From CBDFKF01 sp965248765 (GTDB lineage: Bacteria > Pseudomonadota > Alphaproteobacteria > VGEJ01), in contig CBDFKF010000004.1 in assembly GCA_965248765.1 (NCBI GenBank), positions 2,790,001 through 2,854,000 on the forward strand: a stretch of 64,000 nt of DNA, written 5' to 3'. Both the position numbers and the translations under genes were made by a program. This document shows, piece after piece, positions 34,105 through 42,819 of this stretch (the first letter of the stretch is position 1; each line of letters starts with the position of its first letter). Under the pieces are notes generated by a model. It searched no databases and was not told where the DNA came from. It saw nothing but the letters and a program-made list of their open reading frames with translations.

Positions 34105-35298
34105 ATGACGGACCGAAACCTGCGCTTTGGCATTTTTCATGCGCCGTTCCACGCGCAGAGCGAGAATCCGACCTACATGATGCAGCGCGATCTCGAGTTG
34201 CTCGAGTATCTCGATCAGCTCGGCTGGCACGAGGCCTGGATAGGTGAGCATCACTCGGCCGGCATGGAGATCCTCGCCTCACCGGAGATATTCATCGCCG
34301 CCGCCGCCGAACGTACCAAGCACATTCGTCTCGGCACCGGTGTCGTCTCACTGCCTTACCACCACCCGCTGATCGTCGCCGATCGCATGATCATGCTCGA
34401 CCACCTCACCCGCGGTCGGACCATGTTCGGCATTGGCCCCGGCGCGCTGGTCCCGGACGCGATCATGCTGGGCATGACGGCCTCGGACCAGCGGCGTCGC
34501 ATGGAAGAATCGATGGCCGTCATCCTCCGGCTTTTCGCCGGCGAGACTGTCACTGAAAAAAGAGATTGGTTTGAGATCAAGGATGCCCGCCTCCAGCTCG
34601 CGCCCTATACCCGCCCCCGTATGGAGGCCGCGGTGGCGTGCGCCATCTCGCCGTCGGGGCCGCGCGCAGCCGGCATGTTCGGCATCAACATGCTCTCGTT
34701 GGCGGCGGGGTCTCCGCAGGGGTTTGAGCGGCTCGATGAGCACTGGAATATCTGTGAAACAGTCGGCGCCGAGAACGGCCACAAAATGGAGCGGAAGGAC
34801 TGGCGCCTGCTCCTCATGATGCACATCGCCGAGAGCCGTGAGCAGGCGATCGAGGAGGTCAAATTCGGGCTCGGCACCTTCCTCGATTACTTCGACGAGG
34901 CGGCGACCTTCCCGGTGATCCCGCCCGACGGCCCGAAAGACATTGACGGCAGGATCGAGTGGATAATCGAGAGCGGTATCGCGGTAATCGGCACGCCCGA
35001 CGACGCGATCGCCCGCATGGAGCAGGTGTGGGAGAAGTCCGGCGGCTACGGCACCCAAATGATCTGGTCGCATAATTGGGCTGACTGGGTGCAGACCAAG
35101 CGCAGCTACGAGCTCATCACCCGCTATGTCTTCCCGCACTTCCAGGGCAGCGCCGAGCCGCGCTGGGCGAGCTACAACTGGGTCGTCGAGAACCACGACG
35201 CCTTCATCGGCGCCGGCCAGCAGGCGGTGCAGGAGATGGAGGACAAACATGCGGCCGAGCGCGCAGCGAAAGCGAAAAAGACCAAAGCCGCCGAATAA
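34105..35298 (+). CDS. LLM-class flavin-dependent oxidoreductase (luciferase-like monooxygenase)
   Basis: 397 residues from the ATG at 34105, 5 bp behind AGGAGG (34094-34099); the frame upstream is antisense to the protease gene. It has the bacterial-luciferase TIM barrel: LRFGIFHAPFHAQ, WHEAWIGEHHSAGME, IRLGTGVVSLPYHHPL, MLDHLTRGRTMFGIGPG. It is intact, unlike its paralogue at 30661-31772, and lies divergent from the protease gene. It should use reduced flavin and oxygen on an organic substrate. The C-terminal tail (KHAAERAAKAKKTKAAE) is lysine/alanine-rich and probably disordered. Confidence 0.9.
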   Translation: MTDRNLRFGIFHAPFHAQSENPTYMMQRDLELLEYLDQLGWHEAWIGEHHSAGMEILASPEIFIAAAAERTKHIRLGTGVVSLPYHHPLIVADRMIMLDHLTRGRTMFGIGPGALVPDAIMLGMTASDQRRRMEESMAVILRLFAGETVTEKRDWFEIKDARLQLAPYTRPRMEAAVACAISPSGPRAAGMFGINMLSLAAGSPQGFERLDEHWNICETVGAENGHKMERKDWRLLLMMHIAESREQAIEEVKFGLGTFLDYFDEAATFPVIPPDGPKDIDGRIEWIIESGIAVIGTPDDAIARMEQVWEKSGGYGTQMIWSHNWADWVQTKRSYELITRYVFPHFQGSAEPRWASYNWVVENHDAFIGAGQQAVQEMEDKHAAERAAKAKKTKAAE

Positions 35299-35322
35299 AG
35301 GCCGTTCGAGTCGCACCTCGGG

Positions 35323-35396
35323 CCCTCACCCTCCCGCTCGGCTTTCACTCGCGGGTCCCTCCCTCTCCCGCGTGCGGGAAAGGGGCGGGGTGAGGG
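35323..35396. repeat. Intergenic palindromic element
   Basis: CCCTCACCC at 35323-35331 pairs with GGGTGAGGG at 35388-35396. The inner part holds a further complementary stretch (CCCTCTCCCGC with GCGGGAAAGGGG), giving a long GC-rich hairpin. It lies in the 205-bp gap between convergent genes. The pattern matches the widespread alphaproteobacterial intergenic palindromes seen around genes, and it may end transcription in both directions. Confidence 0.75.
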
Positions 35397-35503
35397 TGGC
35401 GACTGCTGCGCGATCTCGGGCCACGGCGACCGATCTCAGAATTCTCACCTCGTGCCGAGGAGGCGCGAAGCCCTGTCTCGAAGCACGGGGCTGGCCGAGT
35501 CAG

Positions 35504-36718
35504 CTACTGTCGCCGCGATCCCCGGCGCGTTGGCTTGAGTGCCGCCGCCTCGGCGGTGCGCCGGCGGCGCTGCCGGCTCCGGCGCCCAGCACTTTCGCCG
35601 CTGAGATCGTCAATCTCCGCCTTGGCGGTTGCCCCGTCGGGGCGCGTCACGACCTTGACGCGTACCTCGCCCTCGCCATCCTGCGCACGGCTTGACCGGC
35701 GTGGTAGTACCGCGCGCTGGGCGAGCGACCAGCGCAGGCCGATGGTCGTCGTCTCCGCGAAGCAGCGCGCGATCACCGCGTCCAGGGTCTGGCGCCGACA
35801 CAGGACCTGAACGCTGGCCGCGATCCGCCCCTTCTTGCCGTAAGCCGGCATCTGCGTGGCATCGAGCACACCGTCCTCGCCACGGATCGCCTCGAGGCCG
35901 ACCGCCAGATCCTCCGCTGTTTGATCATCGACCTCGAAAGCGATCACCGCGATCTGCTCGTCCTGCCACCGCGCGCCATCGTCAAACGCAAGAAGGCGCA
36001 GAACGTTGGAGATACCCGGCAGGGTGCGGCTGCCAAAGCCGTGACCGCTCCGCGCCACCTCGAGGCCACCGCCGCCCGGTCGTTCCGCCGGCGCGAGGTG
36101 GCGCAGGATGGCGGCACCCGTCGGGGTGATGCGCTCGCCGGCAATGCCGTCGTCAACGACGAGAAATCCCTCGATCAGCTTGGCGGTGGCGGGCGCCGGT
36201 ACCGGCATCGGCCCGTGTTCGGTATCGATGCGCCCGGCGCCGAGTGGAAGCGGGGCGACCGACCAGCTTAACCGGCGGTTACGGCTCGCCAATATTTCGA
36301 TCAGCCAGGCGGCGCCCACGATGTCGGCGATCGAATCCCAATCGGCGATCTCGTGGAAATGTACATCGTCGGGGCTGAGGCCGTGGACCTGCCCCTCAGC
36401 CTCGGCCAACAGTGTGAATATGTCGATCGCCCGGGCGCGCACCACCGACTCCAACCGGCTCGCGCTCAAGCGCTCGCGGATCTCGGCAAACGAGCCGGTC
36501 GGGCGCGATCGGGCGCGCCCTTTCGCCGTTACGGCAAGCCGCGAACCGGCGAGCGTACCGTCGGAATGGGGCGTGATCTGGATGGACCAACCGCGCGGCA
36601 GACCGGCCGCGCGCATCGCCGACTTTAGGCCCGGTGCGAGTTCCGGCCAGGCATCGACGATCGCGGCGATGAACATGTCGCCGGCGATACCGCCTAGCGG
36701 GTCGAGATGAATGTGCAC
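35504..36718 (-). CDS. larC: Nickel-pincer cofactor biosynthesis protein LarC
   Basis: 404 residues starting MHIHLDPLGGIAGDMFIAA, the invariant LarC N-terminus. DVHFHEIADWDSIADIVG, GPMPVPAPATAKLI and ITPTGAAIL follow. LarC is the CTP-dependent cyclometallase that inserts nickel into the pyridinium-dithiocarboxylic cofactor of LarA. The last roughly 30 residues are arginine-rich and look like an unconserved tail. Unlike Lactobacillus plantarum, where larC is split by a programmed frameshift, this is one continuous frame. It lies 24 bp after larA. Confidence 0.9.
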   Translation of the reverse strand: MHIHLDPLGGIAGDMFIAAIVDAWPELAPGLKSAMRAAGLPRGWSIQITPHSDGTLAGSRLAVTAKGRARSRPTGSFAEIRERLSASRLESVVRARAIDIFTLLAEAEGQVHGLSPDDVHFHEIADWDSIADIVGAAWLIEILASRNRRLSWSVAPLPLGAGRIDTEHGPMPVPAPATAKLIEGFLVVDDGIAGERITPTGAAILRHLAPAERPGGGGLEVARSGHGFGSRTLPGISNVLRLLAFDDGARWQDEQIAVIAFEVDDQTAEDLAVGLEAIRGEDGVLDATQMPAYGKKGRIAASVQVLCRRQTLDAVIARCFAETTTIGLRWSLAQRAVLPRRSSRAQDGEGEVRVKVVTRPDGATAKAEIDDLSGESAGRRSRQRRRRTAEAAALKPTRRGSRRQ

Positions 36719-36742
36719 CGGTGCGGCCGTGCGCCGCCGTTG

Positions 36743-38029
36743 TCACGCTGCGGGCTGGTAGCGCGGAACCACGTAGGGTCCTTCGGGGATCACGGCGACC
36801 CGCGGCTCGCTGGCATGCGCCACGCTCTCGGCGATCGATCGGTCGAGCGACTCGATCATGCGGACGCCGGTGAGGTCGCGGTCGGCGCCGGCGAGGCCGT
36901 CGGAATAAAGGTGGACCGTGCCGTGGCGCATCGACTTGAGCTGCATTTCGGTCTGCCACTCATCCACTGCGGCATGGCTTTTGCCCTGGATGTCGCTGAG
37001 GAACCCATCCGGCCCGCGGGCAAGCAGGCGTCGCTGCGCTGCCACGTAGTCGGTCGAGCCGACACCCTCGGAGCAGGCCGAGGCGATAATCAGATCGCCA
37101 CCGGGCTCGAGAATGTCGAGCGGGCCGACCATGCCCTTGACCGTTTGGTAGTAGGTTTTGTCGAGCGGATAACCGGCGGCGCTGGTAACGACGGTTGGGA
37201 ACCGCTCGGGTACCGCTACCTCGGCGTATCGCCGGCTGAACGCGACCGCCTCGAGGTGGCTTGCCACTACCTCGCCGTAGTTCACGAACGCAAGGCGGCG
37301 CTCATCGTCGATCACTGCATTGACCGCGAGCGCTCCGCCGATCATGTCCATGATCTCGAGCTGATCCTCGTGCAGAGGATTGCCCTCGAGCACACAGTTG
37401 GCGGCACGCGGGTCCTCCATGAACCGCGCGCTGTGAAACGTGGTGATGGTGTCGCGATGGGCGACTCCTGGTGCAATCACCTTGCGCCCGCCGGAGTAGC
37501 CGGCCATGAAGTGGGGCTCGACCAGCCCGGTGGCGATCCGGATGTCGGCGTCGATGAAGCGGCGGTCGAGCGCGACGCGGGTGCCGCGCGAGGTCGTCCC
37601 CACGTCGACATGGTCTTCGTCGTTGCGGGCAAAGTGGTTGGCGACGTCGACCGTTTCCAGTACCCAGCGATCGCCGACCACCTCGGCAAGCTCCTCGCCT
37701 TCGTTGGGCCGGTGCAGGCCCGTGGCGACCAGCACCGTGATGCCCTCTGGCGCCAGGCCCGCCGCCAGCAGCCCGCGTACCAGCGGCGGCACTATCAGTC
37801 CGTTCGGCACTGGCCGCGTGATGTCGCAAATCAAAATGCATGCGGTCTTCCGCCCGCGTGCCGCCTCGATCAGCGCCGGCGCATCGACCGGTGTGGCAAG
37901 CACTGCCTCAATCGCGGCACCGGGGTCGGGGAGCACCGGCATCGGCTTCTTGGCGATGACGCTTACGCTCCAATTGTCGGCGAGTTCCACCGACAGCTTG
38001 CCCTTGCCGTAGTTGAGTGCGACCCGCAT
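36743..38029 (-). CDS. larA: Nickel-dependent racemase LarA family (DUF2088)
   Basis: 428 residues. Four residues that hold the nickel-pincer cofactor or act in catalysis in L. plantarum LarA are present at nearly identical positions: H106 (ATGLHRPN), H173 and K183 (VEPHFMAGYSGGRKVIAPG), and H199 (ITTFHSARF). LarA relatives racemise or epimerise various 2-hydroxy acids, so the substrate need not be lactate. It is followed by larC. larB and larE, needed to make the cofactor, are not in the window and must be elsewhere if the system works. Confidence 0.9.
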   Translation of the reverse strand: MRVALNYGKGKLSVELADNWSVSVIAKKPMPVLPDPGAAIEAVLATPVDAPALIEAARGRKTACILICDITRPVPNGLIVPPLVRGLLAAGLAPEGITVLVATGLHRPNEGEELAEVVGDRWVLETVDVANHFARNDEDHVDVGTTSRGTRVALDRRFIDADIRIATGLVEPHFMAGYSGGRKVIAPGVAHRDTITTFHSARFMEDPRAANCVLEGNPLHEDQLEIMDMIGGALAVNAVIDDERRLAFVNYGEVVASHLEAVAFSRRYAEVAVPERFPTVVTSAAGYPLDKTYYQTVKGMVGPLDILEPGGDLIIASACSEGVGSTDYVAAQRRLLARGPDGFLSDIQGKSHAAVDEWQTEMQLKSMRHGTVHLYSDGLAGADRDLTGVRMIESLDRSIAESVAHASEPRVAVIPEGPYVVPRYQPAA

Positions 38030-38088
38030 CCGTCCTCCCGGACGTGCAAGCTACGCCACAAACGCCGGCCAAACCATGGTCTTCCCCG

Positions 38089-38973
38089 TCACGCCGCCTC
38101 CGCTTCTTCCAGTAGCCACTCGCGAAAAACGCGGACCTTGGGTCGATCGGCGTAGGCCTCGGGGCAGACGATGTAGTAGGCGAATTCGGGCGGCAGGCCG
38201 AGCGCAAAGGGTCGTACCAGCCGGCCCTCGGCAAGATCGGCGGCGGCGAGCTCGCCACGGGCCAGCACGACGCCCTGACCGCCTGCCGCGGCCACGAGCG
38301 ACAGGCTGCTATCAAGGAAGATCGGCCCGCGCTCGGCCTCGACCCGAGCGGCGCCCGCAGCGCGTAGCCATGCACTCCAAGGCGCATAGCCGTCGTCGTG
38401 CAATAGGGTGTGGTGTTGGAGGTCGGAGGGCGTTCTCAGCGGCCAGCGCATGAGCAAATCCGGACTGCAGACCGGGAAGAGCTCTTCTTGCAGGAAGCGC
38501 ACGACGTGCAGCCCGGGGTAAACGCCGCTGCCATGGCGAATGCCGATGTCGACATCGTCTCGCGTTAACTCCACTAGGTCGGCCGACGGCGCCAGCCGAA
38601 GGTCGATCTCGGGGTGGACGGCGCGGAAACGTCCGAGCCGCGGCACCAGCCATTTGGCGGCGAACGAGGGCAGCACCGAAACCGTGAGTACGCCACGCAC
38701 ATCGCCGGCCGCCAGGCGTGCCGTGGCGGCATCGATCATGTCGAACACCGGGCGAAGCTCGGCGAGGTAGGTCTGCCCGTCCTCGGTTAGCAAGAGCGCG
38801 CGGTTGAGGCGGCGGAACAGCGGCCGGCCGAGGTGTTCCTCTAATGCCTTGACCTGATGGCTGATGGCGGCCTGCGTGACGTTCAGCTCGGCGCCGGCGC
38901 GGGTGAAGCTGAGGTGTCGGCCGGCGGCCTCGAAGGCTCGAAGCGCATTCAGCGGTGGCAGTCGGCGTACCAT
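38089..38973 (-). CDS. LysR-family transcriptional regulator, GcvA-like
   Basis: 294 residues. The N-terminal winged helix LPPLNALRAFEAAGRHLSFTRAGAELNVTQAAISHQ is the GcvA-type LysR domain. The substrate-binding domain begins near residue 90 (LTVSVLPSFAAKWLVPRL). GcvA controls glycine cleavage in E. coli, but alphaproteobacterial relatives regulate diverse genes. It stands upstream of larA on the same strand, with 59 bp between. An ATTCT-N12-AGAAT dyad lies 4 bp upstream of its start. Confidence 0.92.
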   Translation of the reverse strand: MVRRLPPLNALRAFEAAGRHLSFTRAGAELNVTQAAISHQVKALEEHLGRPLFRRLNRALLLTEDGQTYLAELRPVFDMIDAATARLAAGDVRGVLTVSVLPSFAAKWLVPRLGRFRAVHPEIDLRLAPSADLVELTRDDVDIGIRHGSGVYPGLHVVRFLQEELFPVCSPDLLMRWPLRTPSDLQHHTLLHDDGYAPWSAWLRAAGAARVEAERGPIFLDSSLSLVAAAGGQGVVLARGELAAADLAEGRLVRPFALGLPPEFAYYIVCPEAYADRPKVRVFREWLLEEAEAA

Positions 38974-39460
38974 AGATATTCTAATCCAAGACTGAGAATT
39001 GATCGCTTGTGGCGCTGACCAGGGCGCTCTTACATGGTGTTGATGGGAGCGCGCTGATCACGTCCGTTTCCGGCCAGACAACCACCCACGCGACTGCTAT
39101 CTACGGGCCGACGGCACGGATGTCGTCATCCTCCACGTACAAGGTTCGCATGAGGAGACTGGGGATGAAAGCTCATTTCGATAGCGTACAGCCAAGCTCG
39201 GTCGCAGGACTCAGCATCGTCTTTGGCCGCCTTTCGTTCTCCTTGGCGCGTTTGTTCGACCGGTTCTACCTGTGCAGATCCGTCGTGCCGGCCGACACCA
39301 CCTTCAGGGGCTGGACGATCGCCTCCTGCGAGATATCGGCCTCAGTCGGGCCGATGCGGTGCGCGAAGCGAGCAAGCCTTTCTGGCGGGACTGATCCTGA
39401 CACCCCTGGGCGGCGCTGATACCGCCTGCTACCCTTCGAGCCTGCCAAACGGGGGACGCG
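38974..39460. other. Gene-free stretch (487 bp) between the LysR gene and the deacylase gene
   Basis: It contains the regulator's upstream dyad at its left end. No frame has convincing codon use or a recognisable family. A minus-strand stretch at about 39266-39400 reads as a fairly protein-like C-terminal segment (AHRIGPTEADISQEAIVQPL) but has no start and no supporting upstream sequence, so it could be an old gene remnant. Nothing else is seen. Confidence 0.5.
38978..38999. promoter_or_regulatory. Dyad ATTCT-N12-AGAAT upstream of the LysR gene
   Basis: A perfect 5-bp inverted repeat with a 12-bp spacer, AT-rich within GC-rich DNA, 4 bp before the regulator's start codon. LysR-family proteins bind T-N11-A type dyads and often repress their own gene, so this is a candidate operator. 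No binding evidence exists. Confidence 0.35.
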
Positions 39461-40471
39461 ATGGCGGACTCGCGCATCTGGACGGAGATCGACTACGAGG
39501 CCAAGGGCAAGCAGATCGGCTATCTGCACCTGCCCTATTCGGTAACGCGATCGGCCTACGGCACCATCGCCATGCCGGTCGCGGTGGTCCGCAATGGCGC
39601 CGGTCCGACCATCCTTTTGATGGCCGGCAACCACGGCGATGAGTACGAGGGTCAGGTCAGCCTGACCAAGCTCATTCGCGCGATCGAGGCCGACGACATC
39701 GCCGGCCGGATCATCTTCCTGCCGATGGCTAACTTCCCAGCCGCGATCGCCGGGGTCAGGGTCTCGCCGCTCGACGGCGGCAATCTCAATCGCTCCTTTC
39801 CGGGCGATCCCGACGGCGGACCGACGGCACAGATCGCCCACTACATCGACACGGTGCTCCTGCCGCTGTGCGACGCCTGGCTTGATATGCATTCTGGCGG
39901 GTCGTCGCTCGACTACGTGCCGTTCGCCTCGATCCATCTCTCGGGCAATGCCGACCTTGATGAACGGGCGCTCGCCGCGCTGCGGGCGTTCGGCTCGCCG
40001 GTGAGCATGATCTGGGCGTTCTTTGACGAGCCACGCATGGCGACCGGATCCGCCCACAAGCACAAGCTCATCTACCTCGCGAGCGAGCTCGGCGGCACCG
40101 GCTCGGTCAACCCCGACGGCGTCAGGGTCTGCGATGACGGGGTGATCCGGGCGCTGACCCACTTCGGCGTCCTCAAGAACACCGCCAAGTTCGGGATCCA
40201 CCCCGCAGGCGAGATCCGTCTGACCGAGTTGGCCGGACGCGACTACTACGTCTATGCCCCGGATGCAGGCCTCTTCGAGTGGTACTGCAAGCTCGGCGAG
40301 GACGTGAAGAAAGGTCAGCTCGCCGGCGTCCTGCACTTCAACGATGATCCCGCGCGCGCGCCGATCGAGGTGTCGTTCCGCCACGATGGGATGCTGATCT
40401 GCAAGCGTCACTTCGGCCGTTGCGAGCGCGGCGACTGCCTGGCGCACCTGGCGACCGACTACCGGGATTAG
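39461..40471 (+). CDS. Succinylglutamate desuccinylase/aspartoacylase family zinc deacylase (DoeB-like)
   Basis: 336 residues of the AstE/AspA family. The zinc ligands are H58 and E61 (AGNHGDEYEG) and H144 (LDMHSGG), with the NLNRSFPG motif at 108-115 that holds the substrate. The length and C-terminal beta domain resemble DoeB, the N-acetyl-2,4-diaminobutyrate deacetylase of ectoine breakdown. No doeA, doeC or doeD partner is adjacent, so other N-acyl amino acids are possible. It is the first gene of a run with the thioesterase gene 22 bp downstream. Confidence 0.87.
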   Translation: MADSRIWTEIDYEAKGKQIGYLHLPYSVTRSAYGTIAMPVAVVRNGAGPTILLMAGNHGDEYEGQVSLTKLIRAIEADDIAGRIIFLPMANFPAAIAGVRVSPLDGGNLNRSFPGDPDGGPTAQIAHYIDTVLLPLCDAWLDMHSGGSSLDYVPFASIHLSGNADLDERALAALRAFGSPVSMIWAFFDEPRMATGSAHKHKLIYLASELGGTGSVNPDGVRVCDDGVIRALTHFGVLKNTAKFGIHPAGEIRLTELAGRDYYVYAPDAGLFEWYCKLGEDVKKGQLAGVLHFNDDPARAPIEVSFRHDGMLICKRHFGRCERGDCLAHLATDYRD

Positions 40472-40493
40472 GCGCGCCGGCGCCGATGATCTG

Positions 40494-40898
40494 ATGCCGC
40501 TCGATCCAGCCGAGACATCGGAGGTCCGCCTCACCGTCGAGCATCAGCACACCGCGGTGGTGTTCGGGCGCGAGAGCGGGGAGCGTTATCCCGAGGTTAT
40601 GGCGACGCCGGTGATGATCGGCGAGATGGAGCGCGCCTGCGGCCTCCTCATGCGGCCGCTCTTGCAACCCGGGCAGGTCTCGGTCGGGGCCCGCGTCGAG
40701 GTTACGCACCGGGCGCCCACGCCGATCGGCGCGGAGGTCGTCACCAGGGCGCGGTTCGTCGAGCAGGACGGGCGGCTCTATTGGTTCGAGGTGTGGTCGG
40801 AGGACCCTGGCGGTGAGGTCGGCAGGGGGCGCCACGGACGCGCCATCGTCGACGAGGTCGCCATTATAGATGGCGCCGCTGCGCGCCGTCCCGCCTGA
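40494..40898 (+). CDS. Hotdog-fold thioesterase (fluoroacetyl-CoA thioesterase-like)
   Basis: 134 residues: VEHQHTAVVF and ATPVMIGEMERACGLLM, then VSVGARVEVTHRAPTPIGAEV. These match the FlK-type hotdog thioesterases, with the catalytic threonine/glutamate pair in TPVMIGEME and a histidine in EVTHRAPT. The substrate would be a short acyl-CoA. Betainyl-CoA thioesterases of carnitine breakdown are also small hotdog proteins, and a BKACE gene lies nearby; that link is inference. Confidence 0.85.
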   Translation: MPLDPAETSEVRLTVEHQHTAVVFGRESGERYPEVMATPVMIGEMERACGLLMRPLLQPGQVSVGARVEVTHRAPTPIGAEVVTRARFVEQDGRLYWFEVWSEDPGGEVGRGRHGRAIVDEVAIIDGAAARRPA

Positions 40899-40911
40899 TC
40901 ACCCGCCCACG

Positions 40912-41376
40912 CTACTCGGGCAAGCGTTTGCCGGCCCGCCATTCCCACGGCATGACGAACTCGGTACGCCACACGCCCCGGCGCGCGTCGGCCGCACCTT
41001 TCTCCAGCGTGAGATAACGTCTGCCCTCGGTACGGTCGGCCATGGCCCAGCCGGTATAGACCATCCCTTCTGAGAGGTCGTAGTCGTCCGCATAGCACCG
41101 CGCGGCCGGTGGCTCACCAGATCCCTCTACCGGCTCGCACGCCACCGTTGCCCCCGCGGTCAGGTCCATGAGCGCGGTCTCGGCGATGCGACCGCACGGC
41201 ACGAATTTGTCACCGAAACGACAGGTCTGATCAGGCTCGGGCGCATCGATGCCGAAGAGGCGAAAGCGCTTGCCGCCGACCTCGATGGTTTCCGCATCGA
41301 TCACGGTCGCCGGCCCGCCGGATCCGGGGAGCGCGACCGCCGGCCACATCATGACGATCGCCGTCAGCACTCGCAT
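40912..41376 (-). CDS. Thermonuclease (SNase) family protein, secreted
   Basis: 154 residues from the ATG at 41376. A short hydrophobic N-terminus (VLTAIVMMWPAVALP) looks like a signal peptide. The SNase-like OB fold follows: VIDAETIEVGGKRFRLFGIDAPEPDQTC, where the usual arginine after the GID motif is not obvious. The C-terminal half (TGWAMADR...YLTLEKGAADARRGVW) is typical of the family. It may degrade extracellular nucleic acid, or be a binding-only variant. It converges on the thioesterase gene with a 13-bp gap. Confidence 0.8.
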   Translation of the reverse strand: MRVLTAIVMMWPAVALPGSGGPATVIDAETIEVGGKRFRLFGIDAPEPDQTCRFGDKFVPCGRIAETALMDLTAGATVACEPVEGSGEPPAARCYADDYDLSEGMVYTGWAMADRTEGRRYLTLEKGAADARRGVWRTEFVMPWEWRAGKRLPE

Positions 41377-41526
41377 GACCCATCGTACCAGCGGCCCCGG
41401 CCGGCCGCGATCAGGCGGCCGTGAGCCGGCCTCAGCCGGGTGGGCCGCTAGCACGCCCTGGGGAAACATGCTGTATTAGGCGCAAATGCCGCGCCTGCGG
41501 CGGACCAGACCAGGGAGTCGCCAGCG

Positions 41527-42462
41527 ATGGCCCAAGCCGACAAAGTCATCATCACCTGCGCGGTCACCGGTTCGGTCCACGTGCCGACGATGTCGCCCCA
41601 CCTGCCCATCACGCCCGACGAGATTACCGCCGAATCGGTGGCGGCGTGGGAGGCCGGGGCCTCGATCATCCATCTCCACGCCCGTGATCCGGAGGACGGC
41701 CGACCGACGCCGGACCCCGATGTTTTCATGCAGTTCCTGCCGCGCATCAAGCAGCAGACCGACGCGGTGATCAACATCACCACCGGCGGCGGTGCCGGCA
41801 TGACCGTGCAGGAGCGGCTGGCGGCGCCGGTTCGCGCCAAGCCAGAGATGACCTCGCTCAACATGGGCTCGATGAATTTCGGCCTGTACCCGATCGTCGA
41901 TCGCTACGACAAGTGGAAGCACGACTGGGAGCCCGAGTTCCTCGAGAACACCCGCGACTTCATCTTCCGCAACACCTTCAAGGATATCGAGTACATCATG
42001 AAGGAGCTCGGCGAGGGCTGCGGCACGCGCTTCGAGTTCGAGTGCTACGACGTTGGCCACCTCTACAATCTCGCCCACTTCATCGACCGCAAGCTCTACG
42101 AGCCGCCGCTGTTCGTGCAGACGATCTTCGGGATTCTCGGCGGCATCGGCGCCGAGATAGAGCACCTGGTGCATATGCGCCGCACTGCCGACCGGCTGTT
42201 CGGCGATGACTATCAGTGGTCGGTGCTCGCTGCCGGCCGCCACCAGATGCGCTTCGTCACGACCGCTGCCGCAATGGGCGGAAACGTCCGCGTCGGGCTC
42301 GAGGACAGCCTCTACATCGGCAAGGGCCAGCTCGCCGAATCGAACGGCGACCAGGTCGCCAAGATTCGCCGGATCGTCGAGGAGCTTTCACTTGAAATCG
42401 CGACGCCCACAGAGGCGCGCAAGCTCCTCGCACTCAAGGGCGGCGATCAAGTCGACTTCTAG
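41527..42462 (+). CDS. BKACE enzyme (3-keto-5-aminohexanoate cleavage protein family, DUF849)
   Basis: 311 residues. Zinc ligands H49 and H51 are in IIHLHARDPEDG and E259 in RVGLEDSLY, matching the Kce active site, with R255 nearby. BKACE enzymes condense a beta-keto acid with acetyl-CoA, giving acetoacetate and a new CoA ester. Known substrates include 3-keto-5-aminohexanoate and dehydrocarnitine. The acetoacetate made could be used by the ligase at 58470-60422. An ABM monooxygenase follows 27 bp later. The keto acid is unknown. Confidence 0.9.
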   Translation: MAQADKVIITCAVTGSVHVPTMSPHLPITPDEITAESVAAWEAGASIIHLHARDPEDGRPTPDPDVFMQFLPRIKQQTDAVINITTGGGAGMTVQERLAAPVRAKPEMTSLNMGSMNFGLYPIVDRYDKWKHDWEPEFLENTRDFIFRNTFKDIEYIMKELGEGCGTRFEFECYDVGHLYNLAHFIDRKLYEPPLFVQTIFGILGGIGAEIEHLVHMRRTADRLFGDDYQWSVLAAGRHQMRFVTTAAAMGGNVRVGLEDSLYIGKGQLAESNGDQVAKIRRIVEELSLEIATPTEARKLLALKGGDQVDF

Positions 42463-42489
42463 AGCAATCCAGCAAAAAAGGGGGGATCC

Positions 42490-42798
42490 ATGCCTTTCGC
42501 CGTGGCCGCGGCCTTCAAGATCAAGAAGAAATACCTCGCCGAATTCCACAAGCGGGTGCGCAAGCACGCCAACAACTGCGTAACCAAAGAGCCCGGGTGC
42601 ATCACCTTCGAGGTGAGTACCGACAAAGACGATCCGCGCCGCTTCTTTCTCTACGAGGTCTACGTCGACGAATCGGACTTCGAGGCCCACATGGAGGCCG
42701 CCCACGTCAAGCGCCACCTCGGGGCGACGAATTCGTGGATCGACGGCAAGGTAGAGATCATCGGCCTGATGAACAGACTGCACGCACCGAACAAATAG
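42490..42798 (+). CDS. ABM-domain protein (putative quinol monooxygenase)
   Basis: 102 residues forming one antibiotic-biosynthesis-monooxygenase (YgiN-like) ferredoxin-fold domain: EPGCITFEVSTDKDDPRRFFLYEVYVDESDFEAHMEA. GGGGGATCC precedes the ATG. It is 27 bp behind the BKACE gene and is probably co-transcribed. Relatives oxidise quinols or act in side pathways; no specific substrate can be proposed. Confidence 0.87.
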   Translation: MPFAVAAAFKIKKKYLAEFHKRVRKHANNCVTKEPGCITFEVSTDKDDPRRFFLYEVYVDESDFEAHMEAAHVKRHLGATNSWIDGKVEIIGLMNRLHAPNK

Positions 42799-42819
42799 GC
42801 GGGGGCCGCCTCGCCGCGA

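Noticed and set aside
36707..38155. Plus-strand frame of 482 residues over larA
   Set aside because: It is the antisense of a protein with intact LarA active-site residues and has no family match of its own.
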